DNA of 5,174 nt, taken from the NCBI GenBank assembly GCA_937863205.1, contig CALMGA010000272.1, positions 1-5,174 on the forward strand. The letters run 5' to 3'. Below the pieces are notes generated by a model. The model was not told the DNA's origin. It did no database searches and saw only the letters and a program-made list of their open reading frames with translations. How positions within the stretch are numbered: position 1 is the first letter of the stretch; each line of letters opens with the position of its first letter. A program made the translations under genes and the position numbers. Positions 1-5,084 of the stretch are shown here, one piece after another. This stretch comes from an uncultured Beijerinckiaceae bacterium (GTDB lineage: Bacteria > Pseudomonadota > Alphaproteobacteria > Rhizobiales > Beijerinckiaceae).

Positions 1-1614
1 CAAGCTCCCGGCGTTGCCGACGCCGAGAACGTCGTCATCACCTACGAGGGGGTCACCTACACGATCCCGAAGATCGAGATCGCGGGCACGACGCTGAGCG
101 ACGCAGACGTCGCCGCGTTGCTCGACGTCAACAGCAGCGAGACCATCGAGGCGAGGCTTCGGCGCCTCAACGCGGCCTCGATCGCGATGCCCGAGATCAA
201 GGCCGACACGGTGCAGGGCGACTTCGAGCAGCATTGGGACCAGCAGCAGGTGCTGTTCGCCTCGGTGGTGAACGGCAAGGCGGCGCTGGGCAGCGCCGGC
301 GCCGGCATCCTCAAGACGAAATCGGCCAAGGGCACCACGGTCGCCGAAACCGGCGGCCTGCAGATGACCGGCGTGGACATGGGGCAGATCGTCCATGTCG
401 CGACGGTCGCCCGCAACGACGACCAGGAGGCGCAGCAGGTCCTCGCGGAGTCGCTGGCGGTGAGCGCGATCAAGCTCGACGGCGGCGGCGAGGGGCCGAC
501 GATCACCCTCGCCTCGCTGAAGGAGGCCGGGCTGAAGGCGCGCTCGCTCGCCCTCATCTCGCGGGCGCGCGGCATGCTGCTCGCCAACGGCAAGCCCGGC
601 GACCCTGCGGTGGATGCCTTCGTCGACGACATCGCAAGCTCCGTCTCCTTCGACCTCCTGCAGGCCGACGAGCTGGTGGAAACGGTGCCCAAGGGGGACG
701 CGAGCGGCGTGGTGCGGCTCGCCCGCCTGACCGTCGCCGGCGCGCACGGCCGCAAGATCGGCGACGTGTCGCTGCAGAGCCTGCGCGTCGAGCAGGGTGG
801 GAACCGCGGCGCGCTGGCCGGCGGCGAGGTGAAGGGCGTGACCATACCGGCGACGCTCGACGGCAAGAGCCTGCCCTCCGCCGAGAGCGTCGACCTGACG
901 GGCATCAGCCTCGATGTCGACACCGCCGACGAGGGCAAACCGCAGAAGCGGGTCGCATTCGACGTGGCCCGCGTCGCCCTGACCGCGAGCGCGGCCAAGG
1001 TCGACGCCCTGCCCGCGCAGACCGCGGCGCAGGTCGACCGTCTCCACCTCGTTCTGACCCCGGAGATGGCGCCGACGCTGATCGCGATGGGCTACCCCAA
1101 GCTCGACCTGTCGTCCCACCTGGCGACGCGCTTCGATGCCGGCGCGCAGACCCTGGCGATCGAGGACTTGACGGTGAACGGCGTCGGCATCGGCAAGGCG
1201 GCGCTGAAGCTGCAGCTCGGCAAGGTGAGCGATGCCATCGTGTCGCGCGATGCGGACGCGCAGAGCGCCGCGATGGCCGCGGTCGTCTTCAAGGGGCTCG
1301 ACCTCGCCGTCGAGGATGCCGGCGTCGTCGACCGCATGCTGGCCTACAAGGCGACGCAGGACGGCATGAGCGTCGCCCAGGAGCGCGAGAACGCGATCGA
1401 CCTGGTGCGCAACAAGCTGCCGGTCCTTGCGGGCGACCCGCCGAAGCTGAAGCCGGTGGAGGACGCCGTCGCGCGCTTCATCGCCGATCCCAAGCTGCCG
1501 CTGCACATCGCGGTGACCAGCGCCGACGGGCTCGGCGCCGCCGATGCCAACCTGATCGGCGACCCCAACGCGCTGCTCGACCGCCTCGCGATCGTCGCCA
1601 CCGCCGGCCGGTGA
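1..1614 (+). CDS. Large probably exported protein of unknown function (3' part)
   Basis: The frame is open from the first base of the window to TGA at 1612-1614, giving 537 residues; the start lies upstream, so the internal TTG at 118 is not the real start. I do not recognise a named domain. The visible part has no cysteine and a single tryptophan. It is rich in short alternating hydrophobic and polar stretches such as LTVAGAHGRKIGDVSLQSL and IEDLTVNGVGIGKAALKL, as expected of a beta-rich repetitive fold. The last 60 residues are more helical (FIADPKLPLHIAV) and end in DPNALLDRLAIVATAGR. From memory, large uncharacterised periplasmic proteins of Hyphomicrobiales have similar endings (a 'DPxxLLDRL' stretch then a short beta strand), but I cannot confirm homology here. 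The lack of cysteine fits an exported protein; any signal peptide would be outside the window. GC-rich codon use matches the downstream core genes. That it is coding is near certain; localisation is inference. Confidence 0.88.
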   Translation, partial: QAPGVADAENVVITYEGVTYTIPKIEIAGTTLSDADVAALLDVNSSETIEARLRRLNAASIAMPEIKADTVQGDFEQHWDQQQVLFASVVNGKAALGSAGAGILKTKSAKGTTVAETGGLQMTGVDMGQIVHVATVARNDDQEAQQVLAESLAVSAIKLDGGGEGPTITLASLKEAGLKARSLALISRARGMLLANGKPGDPAVDAFVDDIASSVSFDLLQADELVETVPKGDASGVVRLARLTVAGAHGRKIGDVSLQSLRVEQGGNRGALAGGEVKGVTIPATLDGKSLPSAESVDLTGISLDVDTADEGKPQKRVAFDVARVALTASAAKVDALPAQTAAQVDRLHLVLTPEMAPTLIAMGYPKLDLSSHLATRFDAGAQTLAIEDLTVNGVGIGKAALKLQLGKVSDAIVSRDADAQSAAMAAVVFKGLDLAVEDAGVVDRMLAYKATQDGMSVAQERENAIDLVRNKLPVLAGDPPKLKPVEDAVARFIADPKLPLHIAVTSADGLGAADANLIGDPNALLDRLAIVATAGR

Positions 1615-1628
1615 GGGGCGGCCGCCCC
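1615..1628 (+). terminator. Perfect GC palindrome directly after a stop codon, possible terminator
   Basis: A 14-bp perfect palindrome, GGGGCGGCCGCCCC, begins at the base after the TGA of the first gene. As RNA it would form a five-pair stem with a GGCC loop. There is no T-run after it, so it is at best a weak or Rho-assisted terminator. It could also be a chance effect of very high GC. Confidence 0.3.
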
Positions 1629-1685
1629 GCCTATGGCAGCCGGGGCACAGGTGGCGGCAAAAAGCGCTGTCGCGCCTGCGCGGCC

Positions 1686-1715
1686 TTGGGGGTGGCGGGC
1701 GCGATCGGCTAGGCT
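1686..1715 (+). promoter_or_regulatory. Candidate sigma70-type promoter for the small secreted protein gene
   Basis: TTGGGG (1686-1691) and TAGGCT (1710-1715) are separated by 18 bases and sit about 50 bases before the ATG at 1767. TAGGCT keeps the first T, second A and last T of the -10 consensus. The surrounding CGGCTAG sequence recurs before the NAD kinase gene. This is prediction by eye only. Confidence 0.4.
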
Positions 1716-1766
1716 GGCGCCGGATGCACCGCGGCCGGTCAAGGCGCCGCTCCCGATCGGGTACCC

Positions 1767-2078
1767 ATGATGATGCGCCTCGCAGCCGGTCTCGCCCTGG
1801 CCCTCGCAATCCCCGCCTGCTCGGCGCAGGCCGCCGTCGGCCCGTCGATGGCCGGCGCATCGGCGATGGCAAAAGGTTCGGCGGCGGCGCCGGCGGTCAC
1901 CCGCGTCGAATATTACTGCTCGCCCGGCTTCGAGCCGAGCTACGGCGGCACCTGCGTCGCCGTGCCGGCGCGCCCCGAGATCGAGCTGTTCGTCGACCAG
2001 CCGATCTACGGCACCGAAGCGACGAGGCGCCTGGTCCACCACCGCCGCCACCGCCACGCCTTGCGCGCGCGCTTCTGA
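1767..2078 (+). CDS. Small secreted protein with one cysteine pair, unknown function
   Basis: This 103-residue protein begins with three consecutive ATG codons, any of which could be used. Residues 4-22 form a typical export signal: an arginine, then a hydrophobic [12 protein letters not shown] core, ending CSAQA with a likely signal peptidase I cut after AQA at about residue 22. Cys18 follows I-P-A, a poor lipobox because of the proline, so a lipoprotein is possible but less likely. The mature part has an Ala/Gly/Ser-rich linker, then [18 protein letters not shown] with Cys51 and Cys63, which probably form a disulfide. The C-terminus (about 88-103) is strongly basic with several histidines (HHRRHRH). 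I recall similar short 'YYC...G...C' secreted proteins in Hyphomicrobiales, all uncharacterised. It stands alone: 152 bases separate it from the upstream gene and 115 from NAD kinase, and it has its own candidate promoter. The SD is weak. Function is unknown; export is well supported. Confidence 0.75.
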   Translation: MMMRLAAGLALALAIPACSAQAAVGPSMAGASAMAKGSAAAPAVTRVEYYCSPGFEPSYGGTCVAVPARPEIELFVDQPIYGTEATRRLVHHRRHRHALRARF

Positions 2079-2132
2079 GCCGCCGCGCCCGCGCCGGTTC
2101 CCGCGCCCGGCACCTTGCCGCTCCCACGCCCT

Positions 2133-2161
2133 TTGCTCGGATCGCGGCGCGCGGCTAGTCT
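2133..2161 (+). promoter_or_regulatory. Candidate sigma70-type promoter for the NAD kinase gene
   Basis: TTGCTC (2133-2138) and TAGTCT (2156-2161) are spaced by 17 bases. Transcription would begin near 2168, leaving a leader of about 26 bases before the ATG at 2194. The -35 matches the consensus at TTG, and the -10 keeps the T, A and final T. The placement in a 115-base gap in front of a same-strand gene supports it. Confidence 0.45.
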
Positions 2162-2193
2162 CCTCCCGACGTTCCCGCACGGACCCCGATCCC

Positions 2194-3006
2194 ATGCCCG
2201 CCCGCAACGGCGCCGCATCGCAGCCACGCATCGCCTTCGTCTCGTCCGGCTCGCCCGAGGCCGAGGCGGCGCGCGAGCGGCTGACCACCGCCTACGGCGA
2301 CGCCCCGGCCGGCGAGGCGGACGTGGTGGTGGCGCTCGGCGGCGACGGCCTGATGCTGCAGTGCCTGCACCGCTTCATGGGCACCGGCCTGCCGATCTTC
2401 GGCATGAACCGCGGCTCGGTCGGCTTCCTGATGAACGACGCGCGGGACGCGACGGGCCCGGACGCCACCGGACAAGACCTGCTGCAGCGCCTGCAGGCCG
2501 CGCAGCCCTCCGTCATCCATCCCCTGGTGATGAGGGCGACGACCGCGGGAGGCGCCGTGCAGGAAGCGCGCGCGATCAACGAGGTTTTCCTGTCGCGCCA
2601 AACCTACCAGGCGGCCAAGCTGCGCATCCTCATCGACGACGTCGAGCGCATGCCCGAGTTGATCGCCGACGGCGTGATGGTGGCGACGCCGGCGGGCTCG
2701 ACGGCCTACAACCTGTCGGTCGGCGGGCCGATCCTGCCCCTCAACACCTCGCTGATGGCGCTGACCCCGATCTCCGCCTTCCGTCCCCGGCGCTGGCGCG
2801 GCGCCCTGCTGCGCGATGCCGCCCGGGTCACGGTCGAGGTTCTCGAAGGGACGAAGCGTCCGGTGTCGGCGGTCGCCGACCACTTCGAGGTGCGCGACGT
2901 CGTTCGCGCCGAGATCGCGATGGATCTCGCCACGGGGCTCGTGCTGCTGCACGATCCCGGCTATTCGCTGGACGAGCGCATCCTGCTCGAACAGTTCGGC
3001 TACTGA
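2194..3006 (+). CDS. nadK: NAD kinase
   Basis: NAD kinase phosphorylates the 2'-hydroxyl of the adenosine ribose of NAD to make NADP in the cytoplasm, the only route to NADP in most bacteria. The 270-residue product has the family signatures in order: [13 protein letters not shown] with the GGDG motif at residues 49-52, including the catalytic Asp51; [12 protein letters not shown] at about 70-81; an NE pair at 129-130, where the family binds the NAD adenine ribose; and [15 protein letters not shown] at 159-173, the conserved Gly/Ser/Thr-rich block. Length and the short N-terminus (direct entry into [13 protein letters not shown]) fit the roughly 250-260 residue alphaproteobacterial form. The ATG at 2194 is preferred because it gives this length and follows a candidate promoter by a short leader; the SD is only a weak GGA about 10 bases upstream. 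The Nudix gene begins 70 bases after the stop and may be cotranscribed. No key residue is missing. Confidence 0.97.
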   Translation: MPARNGAASQPRIAFVSSGSPEAEAARERLTTAYGDAPAGEADVVVALGGDGLMLQCLHRFMGTGLPIFGMNRGSVGFLMNDARDATGPDATGQDLLQRLQAAQPSVIHPLVMRATTAGGAVQEARAINEVFLSRQTYQAAKLRILIDDVERMPELIADGVMVATPAGSTAYNLSVGGPILPLNTSLMALTPISAFRPRRWRGALLRDAARVTVEVLEGTKRPVSAVADHFEVRDVVRAEIAMDLATGLVLLHDPGYSLDERILLEQFGY

Positions 3007-3064
3007 GCGCGGCGGCGCGACCTGGCGCTCGCCGACCGCGGGGGACGCGTCATCGAGCCCTGCG

Positions 3065-3070
3065 AGGAGG
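3065..3070 (+). promoter_or_regulatory. Strong SD that fixes the TTG start of the Nudix gene
   Basis: AGGAGG ends six bases before the TTG at 3077-3079. The reading frame stays open far upstream into the NAD kinase gene, so this near-perfect site is the main reason for choosing the TTG start. Confidence 0.8.
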
Positions 3071-3076
3071 AGCCTG

Positions 3077-3664
3077 TTGAGCGAACCCACCGAGATCACC
3101 GAGCGCCGCACCATCCACGAGGGCTTCGGCAAGCTGGAGCGCATCGTGTTCCGGCGCCGCCGGCGCGACGGCGACGTCGGCTCGCTGGCGCGCGAGATCC
3201 TCGACACCGGGGACGGCGCCTCGATCCTGCCCTACGACCGGGAGCGCGGCACCATCATCCTCATCCGGCAGTTCCGCGGCGTCGCCTTCCTGAAGACCGG
3301 CCGCGAGAGCCTGATCGAGACCTGCGCGGGCAAGCTGGAAGGCGCCGACCCCGCGACCCGCATCGTCAAGGAGACGGAGGAGGAGTGCGGCATCCGCCTC
3401 ACGGGCCAGCCGCGGCGGCTGTTCGAGGGCTTCTCCTCGCCGGGCTCCTTTTCCGAGCGCATGACCTTCTTCGTGGCGCCCTACACGGCCACGGACCGGA
3501 TCGGCAGCGGCGGCGGCCTCGTCGAGGAGGGCGAGGACATCGAGGTGATCGAGACGACGCTCGACGCGGCGCTCGCGCTGGCCGAGCGCGGCGAGATCAC
3601 CGACGTCAAGACCCTCCTCCATCTCTACCATGCCAAGGCGACGGGCCTGATGGACAAAGATTGA
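3077..3664 (+). CDS. nudK: Nudix hydrolase, NudK / ADP-ribose pyrophosphatase type
   Basis: This 195-residue protein is close in length to E. coli NudK (about 191), which cleaves GDP-mannose to GMP and mannose 1-phosphate; relatives cleave ADP-ribose. The N-terminal part carries the family's dimer-forming strands and a YDRERGTIILIRQFR stretch at about 53-67. The Nudix box lies at 85-106 (GKLEGADPATRIVKETEEEC then GI) with the metal-binding glutamates at 99, 102 and 103. It has Asp91 where the general box has Glu, and Lys98 where it has Arg. After the box come FSSPGSFSERMTFFVA (119-134) and a GSGGG...EGEDIEV region (143-157), then a GEITDVKT helix and LMDKD at the end; this tail matches the NudK layout I recall. 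Earlier starts would overlap NAD kinase, while TTG at 3077 has an excellent SD. The exact substrate (GDP-mannose or ADP-ribose) cannot be decided from sequence alone. Confidence 0.9.
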   Translation: MSEPTEITERRTIHEGFGKLERIVFRRRRRDGDVGSLAREILDTGDGASILPYDRERGTIILIRQFRGVAFLKTGRESLIETCAGKLEGADPATRIVKETEEECGIRLTGQPRRLFEGFSSPGSFSERMTFFVAPYTATDRIGSGGGLVEEGEDIEVIETTLDAALALAERGEITDVKTLLHLYHAKATGLMDKD

Positions 3665-3714
3665 GCAGCTTACCCTGGCACGCTGGCGTTTCACGAGTCG
3701 GGCAGCGCGGTCTC

Positions 3715-3733
3715 TCGCAGGCTTCGGCCGCGA
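3715..3733 (+). terminator. UUCG-tetraloop hairpin after the Nudix gene
   Basis: Fifty bases after the Nudix stop, TCGC-A-GGC-TTCG-GCC-GCGA folds into a seven-pair stem with one bulged A and a C(UUCG)G tetraloop, a very stable loop. A run of A, not T, follows, so it is not a textbook intrinsic terminator. It could protect the 3' end of the mRNA or stop transcription with Rho. Confidence 0.35.
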
Positions 3734-3796
3734 AAAATGCCCTTGCCTCGTAAGAGTCCAATCCATCCTTCACCCAACCTTCCAGGGACTGGCTAG

Positions 3797-4009
3797 ATGG
3801 CAAGCGGGCGTGGAGCGAAGAGTGTAGTGAAAACCAAGCAGGCGATCCCAATTGATCAGCACGCCCGCTTCCTTGAAGCTGCCCGCAAAGCCGGCACCGA
3901 CATGGATACGTCAGCCGCCGACGTCCTTATGGGGAAGCTGGCGAAGACAAAGCTGGAGCCGAAACTAGCGAAAAAGCGCGATCAGCCCCGGATAAAAGAT
4001 GAGTATTAA
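3797..4009 (+). CDS. Small basic hypothetical protein, first gene of a low-GC overlapping pair
   Basis: This is a 70-residue protein I cannot assign to a named family. It opens with a basic stretch (MASGRGAKSVVKTKQ), has a short amphipathic helix-like segment (HARFLEAARKAGTDMD, about 22-37), then a lysine-rich second half (GKLAKTKLEPKLAKKRDQ) and the ending IKDEY. There is no signal peptide or membrane segment. Small alphaproteobacterial hypothetical proteins with a 'QxxRFLEAAR...' helix followed by a short charged tail exist in my memory, with no known function. An AGGGA eight bases before the ATG is a plausible SD. The last 11 bases overlap the next gene, so the two are probably one transcript with coupled translation. 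GC across the pair is about 56% by hand count against about 72% sampled in the gene before it, which suggests separate origin. Possible roles such as a toxin-antitoxin-like partner or nucleic-acid binding are guesses. Confidence 0.68.
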   Translation: MASGRGAKSVVKTKQAIPIDQHARFLEAARKAGTDMDTSAADVLMGKLAKTKLEPKLAKKRDQPRIKDEY

Positions 4010-4256
4010 AGCTTATCTGACGGTGTGGGAGGGAGATGATAGCATACCTCCTGAGCACCTAGGAGAATACGAATTCCGCGACACACCTCGCATCAATGAA
4101 CGGATCACGATCCCGTCTCCGGGGCCGTGGTGGGATATCCTTCTTGTTCTGAGCGTCGAACATCGCGCCTTGAAGTCGTCCACGCCTGAAATCGGACGCT
4201 ACGAACCGAGCATCGAGATTTTTGCAAGGCGGATCGGCGAGACGGACGACTCCTGA
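3999..4256 (+). CDS. Small hypothetical protein, second gene of the low-GC pair
   Basis: This is an 85-residue soluble protein that I cannot name. It begins MSIKAYLTVWEGDD, continues PPEHLGEYEFRDTPRINERI, has a PGPWWDILLVLSVEHRAL segment at about 41-58 and ends EIFARRIGETDDS. The alternation of short hydrophobic strands and turns suggests a small beta-rich domain; no catalytic motif is evident. The ATG at 3999 is the first possible start, because a stop (TAA at 3993-3995) lies in frame just before it. The gene overlaps the previous one by 11 bases and lacks a good SD of its own, so translation is likely coupled to it. I recall similar small proteins carrying 'LGEYEF...PRIxDRI' in other alphaproteobacteria, all hypothetical; this is a memory, not a search result. 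The gene shares the low GC of its partner. Confidence 0.7.
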   Translation: MSIKAYLTVWEGDDSIPPEHLGEYEFRDTPRINERITIPSPGPWWDILLVLSVEHRALKSSTPEIGRYEPSIEIFARRIGETDDS

Positions 4257-4302
4257 TTTGTGTTTGGCAAGTGCATGATCGCTAATATGCCGGGGCCGGG
4301 GT

Positions 4303-4347
4303 GGAGCCTCGATGGGCAAGCGGCCCGTGCCGCTGCAGCGCGGCTCC
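4303..4347. terminator. Nested inverted repeats between convergent genes, weak terminator candidate
   Basis: The gap between the low-GC pair and the convergent DUF2336 gene holds GGAGCC (4303-4308) complementary to GGCTCC (4342-4347). Inside lies a six-pair stem with a CCGT loop (AGCGGC at 4319-4324, GCCGCT at 4329-4334). The outer arm abuts the minus-strand stop codon. The position between converging genes fits a bidirectional terminator, but there is no T-run on either strand. Confidence 0.25.
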
Positions 4348-5034
4348 TCACGCCGCGCAGAGCTGCGCCTCGATGGCCGCGAGGTCGATGGCGTAGCGCG
4401 GCCTGCGATCGAGCTCGCGGCCGGACGCCGCCCGATGCGGGTCTCCGCCGTCGAAATCGCACAGGAGCAGCGGCTCGCCGGCCGTCCCCTGCGACGCCGC
4501 CAGCATCTCGCGGCGCTTCCGCGCCTCGTCGCGCGCCGCTTCCGCCTCGAAGCGGCGGAGCATCACGATCAGCCTGTCGAAAGCGCCGCTCCCGTTGATG
4601 CGGTCGCAGGAGGCGATGACGCGCTCGACGGCGGCGAGCGACAGCGCCGTGCGATCGTTCGCTCCGGCGTCGGCCGCCGCCCTGACGGCGGCGCGGAACG
4701 CCGGCAGCAACTCGTCCGGCAGTCCGGCATGGCGACAAAGGGAGGCGAAGCCTGCGCTGCCGCAGTCGCGCAACAGCGCCTCGACGCGGCCCGCCGGCGT
4801 GCCGGTCAGCTCGCAGAGCACCGCCTTGAACAGGTCGAGGCCACCGCTGAGGAGCGCGCGGAAGGCCAGGCCGACCGTGAGTTGGCCGGTGTCGTGGAGG
4901 TGCGCCGCCAAGGCCAGCCTCTGCTCGCCCGTGCCCTCCGCGCCGATCGTCACCGTGGCGCGGTCCCGCGCCTCGGCGACGAGGCGCTCCCGGTTCCGGG
5001 CCGCGTCGGCGCGCAAGCGAGGAGGCTTTGACAA
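4348..5034 (-). CDS. DUF2336-domain protein, apparently short at the N-terminus
   Basis: The minus-strand frame ends at TGA (4350-4348). I place the start at TTG 5034-5032, giving 228 residues, because GGAGG (plus-strand 5048-5044) lies nine bases upstream and residues before this TTG look unlike protein. An ATG at 5118 is in frame but would run through the palindromes and the start of the divergent gene. The DUF2336 C-terminal domain is clear: RDRATVTIG (about 23-31), DTGQLTVGLAFRALLSGGLD (48-67) followed by LF, RDCGSAGFASLCRHAGLP (89-106) and MLRRFEAEAARDEA (158-171). A 57-residue tail follows, ending YAIDLAAIEAQLCAA. As I recall, members of this family are usually about 350-400 residues, with an N-terminal region of HEAT-like helices that is missing here. 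So the gene is either a natural short form or a 5'-truncated remnant. The function of the family is not established; some members are described in alphaproteobacterial signalling contexts, which I cannot verify for this one. Confidence 0.75.
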   Translation of the reverse strand: MSKPPRLRADAARNRERLVAEARDRATVTIGAEGTGEQRLALAAHLHDTGQLTVGLAFRALLSGGLDLFKAVLCELTGTPAGRVEALLRDCGSAGFASLCRHAGLPDELLPAFRAAVRAAADAGANDRTALSLAAVERVIASCDRINGSGAFDRLIVMLRRFEAEAARDEARKRREMLAASQGTAGEPLLLCDFDGGDPHRAASGRELDRRPRYAIDLAAIEAQLCAA

Positions 5035-5058
5035 ACGGAGGTTCCTCCGGTCAAGACT
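5028..5058 (+). promoter_or_regulatory. Candidate promoter with a palindrome between its hexamers
   Basis: A perfect -35 hexamer, TTGACA, is at 5028-5033. The -10 is unclear: TCAAGA at 17-base spacing (5051-5056) or AAGACT at 19-base spacing (5053-5058). The CGGAGG-TT-CCTCCG palindrome fills the spacer, which is where MerR-type activators bind when the spacer is 19 bases. It would drive the gene starting near 5083. Confidence 0.35.
5036..5049. repeat. Palindrome 1, containing the SD of the minus-strand DUF2336 gene
   Basis: CGGAGG-TT-CCTCCG has perfect six-base arms. Read on the minus strand it supplies GGAGG nine bases before the TTG start of the DUF2336 gene. In that mRNA the SD would be able to pair with the CCTCC that follows it. 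It could instead be a protein-binding operator. Confidence 0.6.
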
Positions 5059-5062
5059 GGGG

Positions 5063-5084
5063 AAGGCGGAGGAGCCTCCGCCTT
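5063..5084. repeat. Palindrome 2, containing the SD of the plus-strand gene
   Basis: The arms AAGGCGGAGG (5063-5072) and CCTCCGCCTT (5075-5084) are perfect complements around a central AG. It contains the same CGGAGG-N2-CCTCCG core as palindrome 1, with centres 31 bp apart. On the plus strand its GGAGGAG (5068-5074) is the likely SD for the TTG at 5083, and the right arm overlaps the start codon. Confidence 0.65.

Noticed and set aside
57..998. Long minus-strand open frame opposite the first gene
   Set aside because: Serine/threonine/alanine-rich antisense translation typical of the reverse frame of a GC-rich gene; no domain, and the plus-strand gene is continuous through it.
234..1712. Long plus-strand frame overlapping the first gene
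   Set aside because: Arg/Gly/Ala-rich low-complexity product characteristic of a shifted frame in high-GC DNA.
1615..1766. Possible small RNA or tRNA in the gap after the first gene
   Set aside because: Apart from a GC palindrome and a promoter-like pair, no cloverleaf or stable long structure is visible.
1344..2288. Minus-strand frame spanning the intergenic regions around the small secreted protein gene
   Set aside because: Arg/Gly/Ala-rich composition with no family resemblance; it spans parts of three plus-strand genes.
2155..3207. Long minus-strand frame opposite NAD kinase
   Set aside because: NAD kinase motifs prove the plus strand is coding; the antisense product is Arg/Val/Gly-rich without motifs.
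4312..5031. Plus-strand frame of about 239 codons opposite the DUF2336 gene
   Set aside because: The product is an Arg/Ala/Gln-rich shadow; the minus strand has recognisable DUF2336 sequence and a good SD.
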